64,000 nt of DNA from Synechococcus sp. BO 8801 (lineage in GTDB: Bacteria > Cyanobacteriota > Cyanobacteriia > PCC-6307 > Cyanobiaceae). The notes under the pieces are model-generated. The model worked only from the letters and a program-made list of their open reading frames with translations. It ran no database searches and had not been told where the DNA came from. The position numbers and the translations under genes were made by a program. The stretch covers positions 109,773 to 173,772 of the forward strand of contig NZ_NQKY01000004.1 in the NCBI RefSeq assembly GCF_002252675.1, given 5' to 3'. The stretch's first letter is position 1. Every line of letters starts with the position of its first letter. Below, piece after piece: positions 37,403 through 46,148 of this stretch.

Positions 37403-38259
37403 GCCTTCCTCTCGGCCTCTTCACCTCCCCGGGACCCCTGATCTTCCAGCTGGGTCCCGTTTCCGTTCGCTGGTACGGCCTGCTCATCGCCCTGGCGGTC
37501 CTGCTGGGTCTGCTGCTGGCCACCCGGCTGGGCCGCCTCAGGGGCATCGACCCGGCCCTGATCGCCGACCTGCTGCCCCTGATGGTGCTCGGGGCCGTCG
37601 TGGGTGCCCGGATCTACTACGTGGCCCTGGAATGGCGCCAGTACCGCAGTGACTGGTCCGATGTCTTCGCCATCTGGCGCGGCGGCATCGCCATCCACGG
37701 CGCCCTGATCGGCGGCACGCTGGTGACGGTGCTCTTCTGCCGCTGGCGCCGCCAGGCCTTCTGGCCGCTGCTGGATGTGCTCGTGCCCGCCGTGGCACTG
37801 GGCCAGGCGATTGGACGCTGGGGCAACTTCTTCAACTCCGAGGCCTTCGGCCTGCCCACCAACCTCCCCTGGGCCCTGACGATTCCCATGGCCAACCGGC
37901 CGCAGGAGTTCCTCGAGCAGGCGTCGTTCCATCCCACCTTCCTGTACGAGTCGCTCTGGAACCTGGGGGTCTGCGCCCTGCTCCTGGTCCTGTTCCGCCT
38001 CGGCGGCAGCGGCCGCCTGCGGCTGCCGGCCGGTGCCCTGAGCTGCGTCTACCTGATGGCCTACAGCAGCGGCCGCCTCTGGATCGAGGGGCTGCGGCTC
38101 GATCCCCTCTGCCTGTTCTCCCAGCCCCCCTTCTGCAGCGGCGGCCTGCGCATGGCCCAGCTGATGAGCCTGCTGCTGATCCTGCTGGGGGGGGCGGGCC
38201 TGCTCTGGCTCTACCGCTTCCGCCGTCCCCTCCCCGACCCCTCCGGCCTGACCGCATGA
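37399..38259 (+). CDS. lgt: Prolipoprotein diacylglyceryl transferase, apparent CTG start
   Basis: Lgt moves diacylglycerol from phosphatidylglycerol to the lipobox Cys of prolipoproteins. The frame contains [18 protein letters not shown] at about residues 18-35, [12 protein letters not shown], and the signature [13 protein letters not shown] near 137-149. The first ATG (37582) would drop the first 61 residues, including the conserved N-terminal helix. No ATG, GTG or TTG lies between petA codons and this region. CTG 37399 overlaps the petA stop as CTGA, the same layout as the ATGA and GTGA overlaps elsewhere here, and GGAGGG at 37390-37395 is correctly spaced. The total would be 286 residues, normal for Lgt. 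Confidence 0.9.
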   Translation: MSLPLGLFTSPGPLIFQLGPVSVRWYGLLIALAVLLGLLLATRLGRLRGIDPALIADLLPLMVLGAVVGARIYYVALEWRQYRSDWSDVFAIWRGGIAIHGALIGGTLVTVLFCRWRRQAFWPLLDVLVPAVALGQAIGRWGNFFNSEAFGLPTNLPWALTIPMANRPQEFLEQASFHPTFLYESLWNLGVCALLLVLFRLGGSGRLRLPAGALSCVYLMAYSSGRLWIEGLRLDPLCLFSQPPFCSGGLRMAQLMSLLLILLGGAGLLWLYRFRRPLPDPSGLTA

Positions 38260-39020
38260 CAGCCACCGTCCAGATCGTGGGAGCCGGTCCCGGCGCCCCG
38301 GACCTGCTCACCCTCCGGGCCGCGCGGGCCATCGAATCGGCCCAGGTGCTGGTCTGGACCGACTCCCTGGTGAATCCCCAGATCGCCGCCCTGGCGCCGC
38401 CGGGCTGCGAGAGCGTCCGCACCAGCACCCTCACCCTCGAGGAGGTGATGGCCGTGGTGCTGGAGCGGGCCCAGGCGGGGCAGCGGGTGGTGCGCCTCCA
38501 TGACGGCGATCCCTGCCTCTACGGCGCCCTGCAGGAGCAGATCTGCCGGCTGGCCGACGCCGGGCTGGCCGTGGAGGTGGTGCCGGGCCTGAGCGCCTAC
38601 CAGGCCACAGCCGCCGCCCTGGGGGCCGAGCTGACCATCCCCGGCCGGGTGCAGACGATCGTGCTGAGCCGGGCGGGCGGACGCACCGGCACGCCGGAGC
38701 GGGAATCCCTGGCCCGGCTCGCCGCCCTGCAGGCCTCCCTGTGCCTTTACCTCAGCGCCCGCCATGTGGAGGAGGTGCAGGGGGAACTCCTGCAGCACTA
38801 CCCGGCGGACACCCCCGTGGCCATCGGCTACCGGGTCAGCTGGCCCGACCAGTGGCTCACGGTGGTGCCCCTCGAGGCGATGGCCCGGGTCAGCCGCGAG
38901 CGGAACCTGATCCGCACCACCCTCTACGTGGTGAGTCCGGCCCTGCGGGACGCCGGCGGGGCCCGTTCCCTGCTCTATTCCGCCAGCCACAACCACCTCT
39001 TCCGCGGCGGCGCCGAGTGA
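38256..39020 (+). CDS. cobM: Precorrin-4 C11-methyltransferase
   Basis: CobM/CbiF methylates C11 of precorrin-4 (or cobalt-precorrin-4) in corrin-ring synthesis. The 254-residue protein starts with [22 protein letters not shown], the SAM-binding P-x-G-P loop. It continues with [17 protein letters not shown] at about 77-93, [23 protein letters not shown] near 109-131 and the C-terminal [10 protein letters not shown]. It overlaps the lgt stop by four bases and its stop overlaps the next GTG. No other cob genes are near. Confidence 0.95.
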   Translation: MTATVQIVGAGPGAPDLLTLRAARAIESAQVLVWTDSLVNPQIAALAPPGCESVRTSTLTLEEVMAVVLERAQAGQRVVRLHDGDPCLYGALQEQICRLADAGLAVEVVPGLSAYQATAAALGAELTIPGRVQTIVLSRAGGRTGTPERESLARLAALQASLCLYLSARHVEEVQGELLQHYPADTPVAIGYRVSWPDQWLTVVPLEAMARVSRERNLIRTTLYVVSPALRDAGGARSLLYSASHNHLFRGGAE

Positions 39021-39598
39021 CGGCGGCGGCCCCCCGCCTGCGCCACTGGCGGGGTTGGGTGGGGGCCGCGGAGGCCGATGGCTGGCTGCGGACCCTGCTG
39101 GAGGAGGTGCCCTGGAAGCAGGAGTCCATCACCGTCTACGGCCGCCGCCACGCCATGCCCCGCCTCACCTGCTGGATGGCCGATCCGGGCTGCGGCTACC
39201 GCTACTCGGGCCTGGACAACGCCATCGAGCCCTGGACCCCCCTCACCGGCGCCATCCGCCGGCGTGTGGGGGAGGCCGCCATGCGGGACTTCAATTCCCT
39301 GCTGCTGAATCTCTACCGCGACGGCCGCGATGCCATGGGCTGGCACGCCGATGACGAGGCCGAGCTCGACCCTGAGGCACCGATCGCCTCCCTGAGCCTG
39401 GGGGCGAGCCGCACCCTGCGCTTCCGCCCCCGCCAGCGGGGCACCGCCCCGACCCTGGCGGTGGAACTGGACCACGGGGACCTGCTGCTGATGGACCCGC
39501 CCACCCAGCGCCACTGGCAGCACGGACTGCCGCGGCGGCTGAAGGTGGGCGCCCCCCGGCTCAACCTGACCTTCCGGGTGGTGCGAGTGCCGCCGTAG
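39017..39598 (+). CDS. AlkB-like 2-oxoglutarate/Fe(II) dioxygenase
   Basis: A 193-residue protein of the AlkB family, which oxidatively removes alkyl groups from DNA or RNA bases. The iron ligands are visible as His and Asp in MGWHADDE and a distal His in HWQHGLPR. The 2-oxoglutarate-binding Arg residues are in RLNLTFRVVR. FNSLLLNLYRDGRDAMGWHADD and ASLSLGASRTLRFRPR are typical of the ALKBH2/3-like and bacterial type II members. The start is GTG 39017, overlapping the cobM stop. Whether it repairs DNA or acts on another substrate is not shown by the sequence. Confidence 0.9.
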   Translation: MTAAAPRLRHWRGWVGAAEADGWLRTLLEEVPWKQESITVYGRRHAMPRLTCWMADPGCGYRYSGLDNAIEPWTPLTGAIRRRVGEAAMRDFNSLLLNLYRDGRDAMGWHADDEAELDPEAPIASLSLGASRTLRFRPRQRGTAPTLAVELDHGDLLLMDPPTQRHWQHGLPRRLKVGAPRLNLTFRVVRVPP

Positions 39599-39680
39599 GG
39601 GGCGGCTGCGTCGACCATCGGAGCGCCGGGGCGGTGGCGACAATGGATGCGGTGTGCCTCCGAGGGGCGTTTCGAGGGCG

Positions 39681-40334
39681 ATGGCCAGTTCCCGTGGAAG
39701 CCGAGTCCGGACGTTGCTGCCGGTGCTGCTGGGCCTGACCCTGCTGGCCGGTGGCTGCCAGGGGGCCGGGGTGAGTGAGGCCGGCCAGGAGCGCTGCCGC
39801 CGGCTCAGCGCCGCCGCCGGCGATCCGTTCAGGGCGGCCCTGAGCTACTTCCGCTGCCTGCCCGGCACGGACCGCAGCCTGGCGATGGAGCGGGCGGCGA
39901 TGGAGAAGGCGGCGGCCGCCCGGCGCGAGGCCCTCGACAGCTGCCGCCGGCGTCAGGGGAGGATCGCCACCCTGATGGAGTCCCTGCGCAACGCCGAACA
40001 GGAGCTGGCGGCGGCGCGCAACAGCCCCTTCCGCCCCAGCGTGGCGCCCCCCCAGCCCCTGGACGACGGCAGGGAATCCCGGTACCGCCCGGAGGACCAG
40101 CGCCTCGACCGCGAACGCTACGAGGAGGCCCTCGGGGCCTGGGAGCAGCAGGTGGCCGGCGAGCGGGCCCGGTGGCTCCAGCGGCGGGAGGCCCGCATCA
40201 CCGCCGCCCAGGACCGCCTCGACCGGGACGCCCAGGCCCTGAGGGACCTGCAGCCCGATCTGTTCACCGGGCCGGCGAGCATCGAATTCAATCCCGTGGC
40301 GGTCAGCCGGGTGCGCACTGGCTGCAGCAGCTAG
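39681..40334 (+). CDS. Hypothetical lipoprotein with coiled-coil body
   Basis: A predicted lipoprotein of 217 residues. The N-terminus is MASSRGSRVRTLLPV, with lipobox LLAGGC, and Cys26 would be lipidated. The mature part is rich in Arg, Glu, Ala and Gln and likely helical, with coiled-coil segments at about 65-115 and 140-190. It has a few extra Cys residues (near 34, 53 and 84) and a C-terminal Cys. ATG 39681 is preferred; GTG 39654 is in frame. It stands alone between the AlkB-like gene and a long hairpin before tRNA-Val. No family recognised. Confidence 0.75.
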   Translation: MASSRGSRVRTLLPVLLGLTLLAGGCQGAGVSEAGQERCRRLSAAAGDPFRAALSYFRCLPGTDRSLAMERAAMEKAAAARREALDSCRRRQGRIATLMESLRNAEQELAAARNSPFRPSVAPPQPLDDGRESRYRPEDQRLDRERYEEALGAWEQQVAGERARWLQRREARITAAQDRLDRDAQALRDLQPDLFTGPASIEFNPVAVSRVRTGCSS

Positions 40335-40341
40335 CCGGCAT

Positions 40342-40370
40342 TTGACAGTGAGTTCGGCGACCGTGTAGGA
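40342..40370 (+). promoter_or_regulatory. Possible sigma70-type promoter for tRNA-Val
   Basis: A perfect TTGACA lies at 40342-40347. About 17-18 bases downstream are GTAGGA/TAGGAG, a weak match to TATAAT. It is well placed to drive the tRNA-Val gene at 40455, but the strong hairpin at 40369-40403 would lie at the very start of that transcript. The -10 match is poor, so this is tentative. Confidence 0.3.
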
Positions 40371-40403
40371 GGGTTCTGGCCCACGGGCCGGGCCGGAACC
40401 CTC
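40369..40403 (+). other. Very stable 14-bp hairpin between lipoprotein gene and tRNA-Val
   Basis: GAGGGTTC (40369-40376) pairs perfectly with GAACCCTC (40396-40403). The stem continues inward through a T-G wobble and GGCCC/GGGCC, leaving loop ACGGGCC. This 14-bp stem begins 35 bases after the lipoprotein stop. There is no T-tract, so it is not a classical terminator. It may still end or stabilise the upstream mRNA, or form the 5' leader of the tRNA-Val transcript. Confidence 0.6.
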
Positions 40404-40454
40404 AGCCGCAGGAAGAATCACTTTCAGCGTCGAAGAGGTGTCGGCCGCAATGAC

Positions 40455-40526
<72 letters not shown>

Positions 40527-40660
40527 TGTCTTTCCTCCGGTTTCTGCACCGGTAAGGTCCCCAGCGACGGGTGCTGGTCTCGATCCGGACCGCTCGTCAT
40601 ACTGCTGGCTACGCAGCGCTTCAGGAGACACTGCCCTTGCCCGAATCTCCTGCCGCGACC

Positions 40661-41461
40661 ATGGCCGCAGAGGACTGGAGCACTCCGATCCCGGAACTGG
40701 TCGAGCTGGGCGAACGGCTGGCCACGGCCCGCCGTGGCCAGGGTCTGAGCCTGGAGGACCTGGCCGACCGCCTGCGGCTGGGAAGCGAACAGCTGATGGC
40801 CCTCGAGACCGGAGACCACCAGCACCTGCCGGAGGCCGTCTTCGTGGTGGCCCAGGCCAAGCGGGTGGCGGGCGCCCTGGGGATCGACGTCAGCCAGCAG
40901 ATCAGCGATCTGCAGAACAGCCGCCTGATGCGGGTGGGGCGCAAGCCTGCCGCCCGGCCCCTGCAGCGCAAGGTCCTGACGGCGACGGCCCCCGCCCGCC
41001 GCAGCGGCCCCCCCGGCTGGTTGTGGGGGGTCCTGGTCCTCCTGGGGGGCGGTGCCGTCGCGGTGGCGGCCCTGAAGGGCCTGGTCCCCTCCCCGCCGGC
41101 GGCCGGAATCCCCTCACCGGCGGCGGCCCCCGGCCAGGCCACGGCCTCCGGCCAGCCCACCGCCTCCGGCCAGCCAGCCGCACCGGCCCCTGCACCGGCG
41201 GCACCCCGGCCGGCGCCGGATCAGCTGCTGCTGGAGAGCCGCCAGCCCAGCTGGCTGGAGGTGCGCACGGCCGCCGGGGAGACGCTCTTCCGCGGCACCT
41301 TCACCGGTGAGAAGCGCTTCCCCCTGGGCAGCGGTCTGCGGGTCCTGGCCGGCCGGCCCGACCTGGTGACGGCCAGCGCCGGCAGCCTGGCGCCCCAGAC
41401 CCTCGGGAGGATCGATCAGGTGGTCTGGCGCACCTTCAGGGCGACGCCTGCGTCACCGTGA
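40661..41461 (+). CDS. RodZ-like helix-turn-helix membrane protein
   Basis: A 266-residue protein with an N-terminal HTH_25-type domain at about residues 10-75, including LGERLATARRGQGLSLEDLADRLRLGSEQLMALE. A basic linker follows, then a membrane helix at about 118-139 and a Pro/Ala/Ser-rich spacer with a GQ(P/A)TASGQPTASGQP-type repeat. The C-terminal DUF4115-like beta domain spans about 185-266, with SWLEVRTAAGETLFRGTFTGEK. This is the RodZ architecture, which links MreB to the cell wall in rods. ATG 40661 is chosen, with TTG 40637 possible. The 3' end overlaps ppx convergently by 26 bases. Confidence 0.82.
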   Translation: MAAEDWSTPIPELVELGERLATARRGQGLSLEDLADRLRLGSEQLMALETGDHQHLPEAVFVVAQAKRVAGALGIDVSQQISDLQNSRLMRVGRKPAARPLQRKVLTATAPARRSGPPGWLWGVLVLLGGGAVAVAALKGLVPSPPAAGIPSPAAAPGQATASGQPTASGQPAAPAPAPAAPRPAPDQLLLESRQPSWLEVRTAAGETLFRGTFTGEKRFPLGSGLRVLAGRPDLVTASAGSLAPQTLGRIDQVVWRTFRATPASP

Positions 41462-43070
41462 GCCGCAGGCCCGTGGCCTCCAGCACCAGATCCGCGCACG
41501 AGCGGAGGCTCCACTCCTCCAGGCTGAGATCCAGGGGGGGCTCCCCGGCCTCCGGAGGTCCGGCCTGCAGGCCGATGGTGAAGCCACGGGGCTGATGGGC
41601 CCGGTCGGTGTCCGCTGAAACGGTGATCGCGGCGATGCCGGGGGCGGGCCTGCGGTCGAGGGCAGCGGCCAGCCGCAGCAGCAGGGCCATCGTGAACACG
41701 GTGTGACGCTGCTGGCCGGCTTCGATCAGCTGCCACGACTCGTGGCGCTTCTTGGGCAGGCTGCGGCGGTGATAGCGGGCGATCGCCGCCACCATCAGGT
41801 GCTCGGCCTCGGAGTACCCCAGCAGCTCCCCATGGCGGATCAGGTACCAGGTGTGCTTGTGGTAAGCGGCGATGTTGACGTGCTTGCCGCAGGCATGCAG
41901 CTGGGCCGCCGCCCATAGCAGGGCGCGGCCCTCGCCGTCGTCATCGTGGAGCAGGCCCCGGGTCTGGTCGTAGAGGCTCATGGCATGGCTGGCCACCCGG
42001 TCGGCCCGGCCCGTGTCCACCCCGTAGGTGCGGGCCAGGTGCAGCACGGTGCGGCGGCGGATCGTGCTCTGGAAGGTGAAGCGGTCGACCAGCAGGCCGT
42101 TGCGCAGCATCCAGTCAACGATCAGGCCCTCCCGCAGGGCCCGCTCGCAGACCACCAGTTCCCGGACCTGGAGGATCTCCATGGTGGTCTGGAGGATCAG
42201 GGCGCCGGGGACGATGATCTCGGCCCGGCGTTCGTTGATGGCGGTGAGGGCCCGGCGCTGGTCCGGGGTCATCGCCACCAGCCGCTCGACGATCTCGTCC
42301 AGGCGGGCCCGGCCGAGGCGATAGCCGTCGAGCTTCAGGGGCGGATTGGGATCCTGGGCGGAGGCCAGGGCCGCCATCGCCATGGCGGTGCCGCTGGTGG
42401 CCACCAGGACGGGCTTCTCCCCCGGCCGCAGCTCCCGCTTCACCTCGGCGACGGCCGGATCCATCGCCCCCTGGATGTAGGCCTCGAGGAAGCCCCGGCG
42501 GGCCGGCGTCAGGGGATCCTCCCGGCAGAACTCCCGCTGCAGCCGCACCGCCCCGATGCGGGTGCTGGTCAGGGCGCGGGCATCGCGGCCGTCGGCGAGC
42601 ACCAGCTCGGTGGAGCCGCCGCCGATGTCGAGGATGAAATAGGGCTGGTCGCCGAAGGACAGGCCCGAGAGCACCCCCAGGTAGATCAGCCGGGCCTCCT
42701 CCGGCCCGCTGACCAGGTCCACCACCAGCCCCAGCTGGTCCTGCAGGCCCTGCAGGAAGGCACGGCCGTTCGGGGCCTCCCGCACGGCGCTGGTGGCGGC
42801 GGTGACGATCTGCTCCACCCCGTGGCTGGTGGCCAGGTCGCGGCAATGGCGAAGGGTGAGGTAGGCGCGCTCGATCGCCTCGGGGGTGAGGTCCCCCGTT
42901 TCCGGATCCCTCTCCCCCAGCCGGGTGGTGGACTTCTCCGCCACCACCACCGAGAAGCTGCCCAGGACCGGGTCGATCGCCGCCACCAGCAGGTGGATGG
43001 AATTGGTGCCGATGTCGATGGCCGCCACCCGCCGTTCCGCGGAGCCGGCGGTGTCGGGGGTCGGGGGCAT
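41436..43070 (-). CDS. ppx: Ppx/GppA-type exopolyphosphatase
   Basis: A 544-residue Ppx/GppA phosphatase, which releases phosphate from polyphosphate and/or hydrolyses pppGpp. The ASKHA-fold N-terminal half has VAAIDIGTNSIHLLVA near residue 15, TAATSAVREAPNG, the catalytic Glu in SGPEEARLIYLG, and the phosphate-binding FILDIGGGSTEL. The C-terminal half (about 300-500) has an HD-like helical domain with AAQLHACGKHVNIAAYHKHTWYLI. Start 43070 is chosen; an in-frame start at 43100 adds ten Pro-rich residues. It is divergent from the ubiA-type gene. Confidence 0.94.
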   Translation of the reverse strand: MPPTPDTAGSAERRVAAIDIGTNSIHLLVAAIDPVLGSFSVVVAEKSTTRLGERDPETGDLTPEAIERAYLTLRHCRDLATSHGVEQIVTAATSAVREAPNGRAFLQGLQDQLGLVVDLVSGPEEARLIYLGVLSGLSFGDQPYFILDIGGGSTELVLADGRDARALTSTRIGAVRLQREFCREDPLTPARRGFLEAYIQGAMDPAVAEVKRELRPGEKPVLVATSGTAMAMAALASAQDPNPPLKLDGYRLGRARLDEIVERLVAMTPDQRRALTAINERRAEIIVPGALILQTTMEILQVRELVVCERALREGLIVDWMLRNGLLVDRFTFQSTIRRRTVLHLARTYGVDTGRADRVASHAMSLYDQTRGLLHDDDGEGRALLWAAAQLHACGKHVNIAAYHKHTWYLIRHGELLGYSEAEHLMVAAIARYHRRSLPKKRHESWQLIEAGQQRHTVFTMALLLRLAAALDRRPAPGIAAITVSADTDRAHQPRGFTIGLQAGPPEAGEPPLDLSLEEWSLRSCADLVLEATGLRLTVTQASP

Positions 43071-43199
43071 GGGGGTCGGCCCGGGCGGCGGCGGCGCCAC
43101 TTTGCCACCGGGCGATGCTCCGGATCGGCCGCTGGAACGTCACCGACAGGAGTTGGATAGGGTGCCGACACCCGACCGTTGCCCGCGGTGAACGTCCCG

Positions 43200-44093
43200 A
43201 TGGCCCCCGGCCGCGCTCCGGCCTGGCTCGAGCTGCTGCGCTGGCACAAGCCCAGCGGCCGGCTGATCCTGCTGATCCCCGCCGGCTGGGCCCTCTGGCT
43301 GGGGCCGGCCGTGCCGCCCCCGGCCCTGCTGGTGGGCTGGATCGTGCTGGGGGGACTGGCGGTGAGCGGCGCCGGCTGCGTGGCCAACGACCTCTGGGAC
43401 CGGCGCATCGATCCCCTGGTGGAACGCACCCGCCACCGCCCCCTGGCCGACGGCCGCCTCGGCGTGGGCACCGCGGCCGTGCTGCTGCTGCTCTGCCTGG
43501 TGGTGGCGCTGGCGGCCCTGCTGGCCCTGCCGGCCGCCAACCGGGTGCTCTGCGTGGGCCTCGCCCTGGCCACGCTGCCCCTGGTGCTCCTCTACCCGTC
43601 CGCCAAACGCTGGTTCGGCTATCCCCAGCTGGTGCTGGCCCTCTGCTGGGGCTTCGCCGTGCTGATTCCCTGGGCGGCCACCCAGGGGGGCCTGCAGGGC
43701 GACCTGGGGGGCTGGCCCCTGCTGCTCACCTGGCTGGCGGCCGTGAGCTGGACTTTCGGCTTCGACACCGTCTACGCCATGAGCGACCGGGAGGACGACC
43801 GGCGCCTCGGGGTGCGCAGCAGCGCCCTGAGCCTGGGGGCCCGGGCGCCCCTGGCGGTGGCGCTCTGCTACGGCCTCACCTGCGCCGCCCTGGCCCTGGC
43901 GGTGCTGCTGCAGGGGCGGGCGGGCCTGCCGTTCTGGCTGCCCTGGGCCGTCGCCGCCCTGGCCATGCAGCAGCAGGCCGCCCAGCTGCGTCGCGCCGAT
44001 CTGCCCCGCAGCGCCTATGGGCGCCACTTCGCCGTCCAGGTGTGGCTCGGTGCCCTGCTGCTGCTGGCGGTGATCCTCTCCACCAGCGCCTGA
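43200..44093 (+). CDS. ubiA: UbiA-type 4-hydroxybenzoate polyprenyltransferase
   Basis: A membrane prenyltransferase of 297 residues with about eight helices. The two Asp-rich Mg-diphosphate motifs are NDLWDRRIDPLVERTRHRPLA (NDxxD) at about 63-83 and YAMSDREDDRRLGVRS (DxxxD) near 194-209. RWHKPSGRLILLIPAGWALWL at the N-terminus is typical of UbiA. In cyanobacteria this enzyme prenylates 4-hydroxybenzoate on the route to plastoquinone. ATG 43200 is chosen; TTG 43179 and GTG 43188 are in frame. It is followed within six bases by the peptidase gene. Confidence 0.93.
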   Translation: MAPGRAPAWLELLRWHKPSGRLILLIPAGWALWLGPAVPPPALLVGWIVLGGLAVSGAGCVANDLWDRRIDPLVERTRHRPLADGRLGVGTAAVLLLLCLVVALAALLALPAANRVLCVGLALATLPLVLLYPSAKRWFGYPQLVLALCWGFAVLIPWAATQGGLQGDLGGWPLLLTWLAAVSWTFGFDTVYAMSDREDDRRLGVRSSALSLGARAPLAVALCYGLTCAALALAVLLQGRAGLPFWLPWAVAALAMQQQAAQLRRADLPRSAYGRHFAVQVWLGALLLLAVILSTSA

Positions 44094-44099
44094 TTCCCC

Positions 44100-45056
44100 A
44101 TGGACGCCGCAGCGCCCCAGCCGCCGCCCCACCAGCCACCGGCCCTGCGTCCGGGCGACCGGGTGCGGCTGGTGGCCGCCAGCTCCGCCCTGGCCGACCT
44201 GGAACGGCTGCAGGCGGGCCTGGCGGTGCTGGCCGGCTGGGGCCTGGAGCTGGATGACGACCCCGCCCGGCTGCTGCCGCGCCGCTGGGGCTACCTGGCG
44301 GGCCGGGACGCTGAGCGGGCCGGGGATCTGCTCCCGGATACCGACGCTCAGCAGCCGGCGGCCCTGCTGGCCTGTGTGCGGGGGGGCTGGGGATCGGCCC
44401 GGCTGCTGGAGCGCCCCCTGGAGGCGGCCGGGGGCTGGCTGCTGGGCTTCTCCGATGTCACCTCCCTGCTGTGGCATCGGCTGGTGACGGGCCAGGGGGG
44501 CGCCATTCACGGTCCCCTGCTGACCACCCTGGCCGCCGAACCGGCCTGGAGCCGGGAGCGGCTGCGGGCCCTGCTGTTCGGCGAACCCCTGGCCGACCTC
44601 GAGGGGGAGCCCTGGGTAGGCGGGCAGGTGGAGGGGCCGCTGCTGGCCGCCAACCTCACCGTGGCGACCCACCTGCTGGGCACGCCGCACCTGCCGGACC
44701 TGGACGGGGCGATCCTGATCCTCGAAGACGTGGGCGAGGCGCCCTACCGGATCGAGCGGATGCTGACCCACTGGCGCCTCTGCGGCGCCCTGCAGCGGCT
44801 GGGGGGCATCGGCTTCGGCAGCTTCGAGGGCTGCGGCGATCCCACCGACCCCGAGGGCGACGGCTCCCGCTTCAGCCTGGAGCAGGTGCTCAGGGAACGC
44901 ACGGCCGATCTGGGGATCCCGGTGCTGGCCGGCCTGCCGGTGGGCCACGGCGACGTCAATGCCGCCCTGCCCCTGGGGGTGCGGGCCCGGCTCGACGGCG
45001 ACCGGGGCCTGCTGAGCCTCGTCGAAGGGGCCGGTGGGCCCGTCAGTCGCCCGTGA
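44100..45056 (+). CDS. LD-carboxypeptidase (peptidase family S66)
   Basis: An LdcA-like serine peptidase of 318 residues that would trim D-Ala from murein tetrapeptides during recycling. The N-terminal ALRPGDRVRLVAASSALAD is the family start. ACVRGGWGSARLL precedes the nucleophile Ser in GFSDVTSLLWH near residue 120. A Glu lies in ILEDVGEAPYRIERML and the His in GLPVGHGDVNAALPLG, completing the Ser-Glu-His set. The 3' end overlaps the convergent CpcT-like gene by 14 bases. No murein-recycling neighbours are present. Confidence 0.92.
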   Translation: MDAAAPQPPPHQPPALRPGDRVRLVAASSALADLERLQAGLAVLAGWGLELDDDPARLLPRRWGYLAGRDAERAGDLLPDTDAQQPAALLACVRGGWGSARLLERPLEAAGGWLLGFSDVTSLLWHRLVTGQGGAIHGPLLTTLAAEPAWSRERLRALLFGEPLADLEGEPWVGGQVEGPLLAANLTVATHLLGTPHLPDLDGAILILEDVGEAPYRIERMLTHWRLCGALQRLGGIGFGSFEGCGDPTDPEGDGSRFSLEQVLRERTADLGIPVLAGLPVGHGDVNAALPLGVRARLDGDRGLLSLVEGAGGPVSRP

Positions 45057-46140
45057 GGCTCTCCTCCTCGGTGAGCCTCTCCTCGTCGATCAGCGTGCGG
45101 CCCACCAGCTGGCCATCTTTCAGCAGCTGACTCACCCGCCAGCGACGGCGACCATCGGGGCTGCAGCGGATCGTCTCGTGAATGTCGGGATCCGCGGGGT
45201 CGCGGGGGTGCATCACCAGCAGGCTGCCGGCCGCAGGCTCCTCGCCCGGCAGATCCATCGCCCAGCCCTGATAACGCTCGCTGGCGAACCACACCCGGCC
45301 GGAATGGATCTCACCGTGGGCCTCGATGCGCCGCAGCGGAGCGTCCTCAGTGCCATGCAGGTTGCTCTGGTGATAGAGCCAGCGGCCGGCGTCCTGGCTC
45401 ACCCGAATGGTGATCGTGCTCGGAAATGTTTCCCGCAGAACGCCCTCGGCGTCATAGCGGCGGAACGTGCCCCGCCAGATACCCCGCTGCCGCACCAGCG
45501 CCGGCAGGGTGGCCTCCGCGAGTCCGGCAGCCCCCTCGGCCCGGTCGAACAGCAGCCAGCTGAAGCCGTCGACCTCGCCCCGCACCGATCCGTCGGCCAG
45601 GCGCAGGCTGCGGTCCCGGTACCAGAGCTGGTCGGGATGGAGGAGCATCTCGAACTCGGCGCAGACCTCACCGTCCTGGGGATGGCGGTAGCGACAGGCC
45701 CCGGGATCCATGCGGGCGCGGAAGCGGTCGAGGGCCGGCTCCGCCTCGAAAAAGAGGTCGCAGCCGGGATGGCGATCAAAGGCCTCCGGTCCCAGGTCCG
45801 CCACCAGGCCGGCCGCCAGGGGCGGACGGTCGTAGGTGGGCCCGCCGCGGAAGAACAGCTGCTCGGCCCGGACGGCGCCGCGGTCCGGGTCCTGCCGCAG
45901 CACCACCACCCGCTGGCGCTGGGCCAGCTGGGGGGCACTGGCGCGGAACTCCTGGAAGTAGAGCACCACCGCCCCCAGCTGGGGCGCCTGCAGCCTCTCC
46001 ACCACCATCGTCCGCACCTCCCGGGTGAGCTCGGGAGCCGCCGGACCGCCCCTGGCCACATGGGCGGCCACCTGGCGCCGGTTGTGGAAGGACCCCTGCC
46101 AGCGGGTGGCGATCGTTTCGAGCTGGGTGGCGCTGTCCAT
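45043..46140 (-). CDS. CpcT/CpeT-like lyase domain fused to a DUF3598-like domain
   Basis: A 365-residue protein with two apparent calycin-type domains. Residues 1-205 resemble CpcT/CpeT phycobiliprotein lyases: ATRWQGSFHNRRQV, QRQRVVVL, HPGCDLFFEAE, RMDPGACRYRH and a D-x-S-x-G-like LWYRDRSLRLADGSVRGEVDG. CpcT attaches phycocyanobilin to Cys155 of phycocyanin beta. Residues about 215-355 resemble DUF3598, with IWRGTFRRYDAEGVLRETF, RVWFASERYQGWAMDLP and LKDGQLVGRTLIDEERL. I know of no standard lyase with this fusion, so the chromophore-lyase role is inference. The ATG is at 46138-46140. ispD lies eight bases upstream on the same strand. Confidence 0.75.
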   Translation of the reverse strand: MDSATQLETIATRWQGSFHNRRQVAAHVARGGPAAPELTREVRTMVVERLQAPQLGAVVLYFQEFRASAPQLAQRQRVVVLRQDPDRGAVRAEQLFFRGGPTYDRPPLAAGLVADLGPEAFDRHPGCDLFFEAEPALDRFRARMDPGACRYRHPQDGEVCAEFEMLLHPDQLWYRDRSLRLADGSVRGEVDGFSWLLFDRAEGAAGLAEATLPALVRQRGIWRGTFRRYDAEGVLRETFPSTITIRVSQDAGRWLYHQSNLHGTEDAPLRRIEAHGEIHSGRVWFASERYQGWAMDLPGEEPAAGSLLVMHPRDPADPDIHETIRCSPDGRRRWRVSQLLKDGQLVGRTLIDEERLTEEESLTGD

Positions 46141-46148
46141 CGGCGGCC

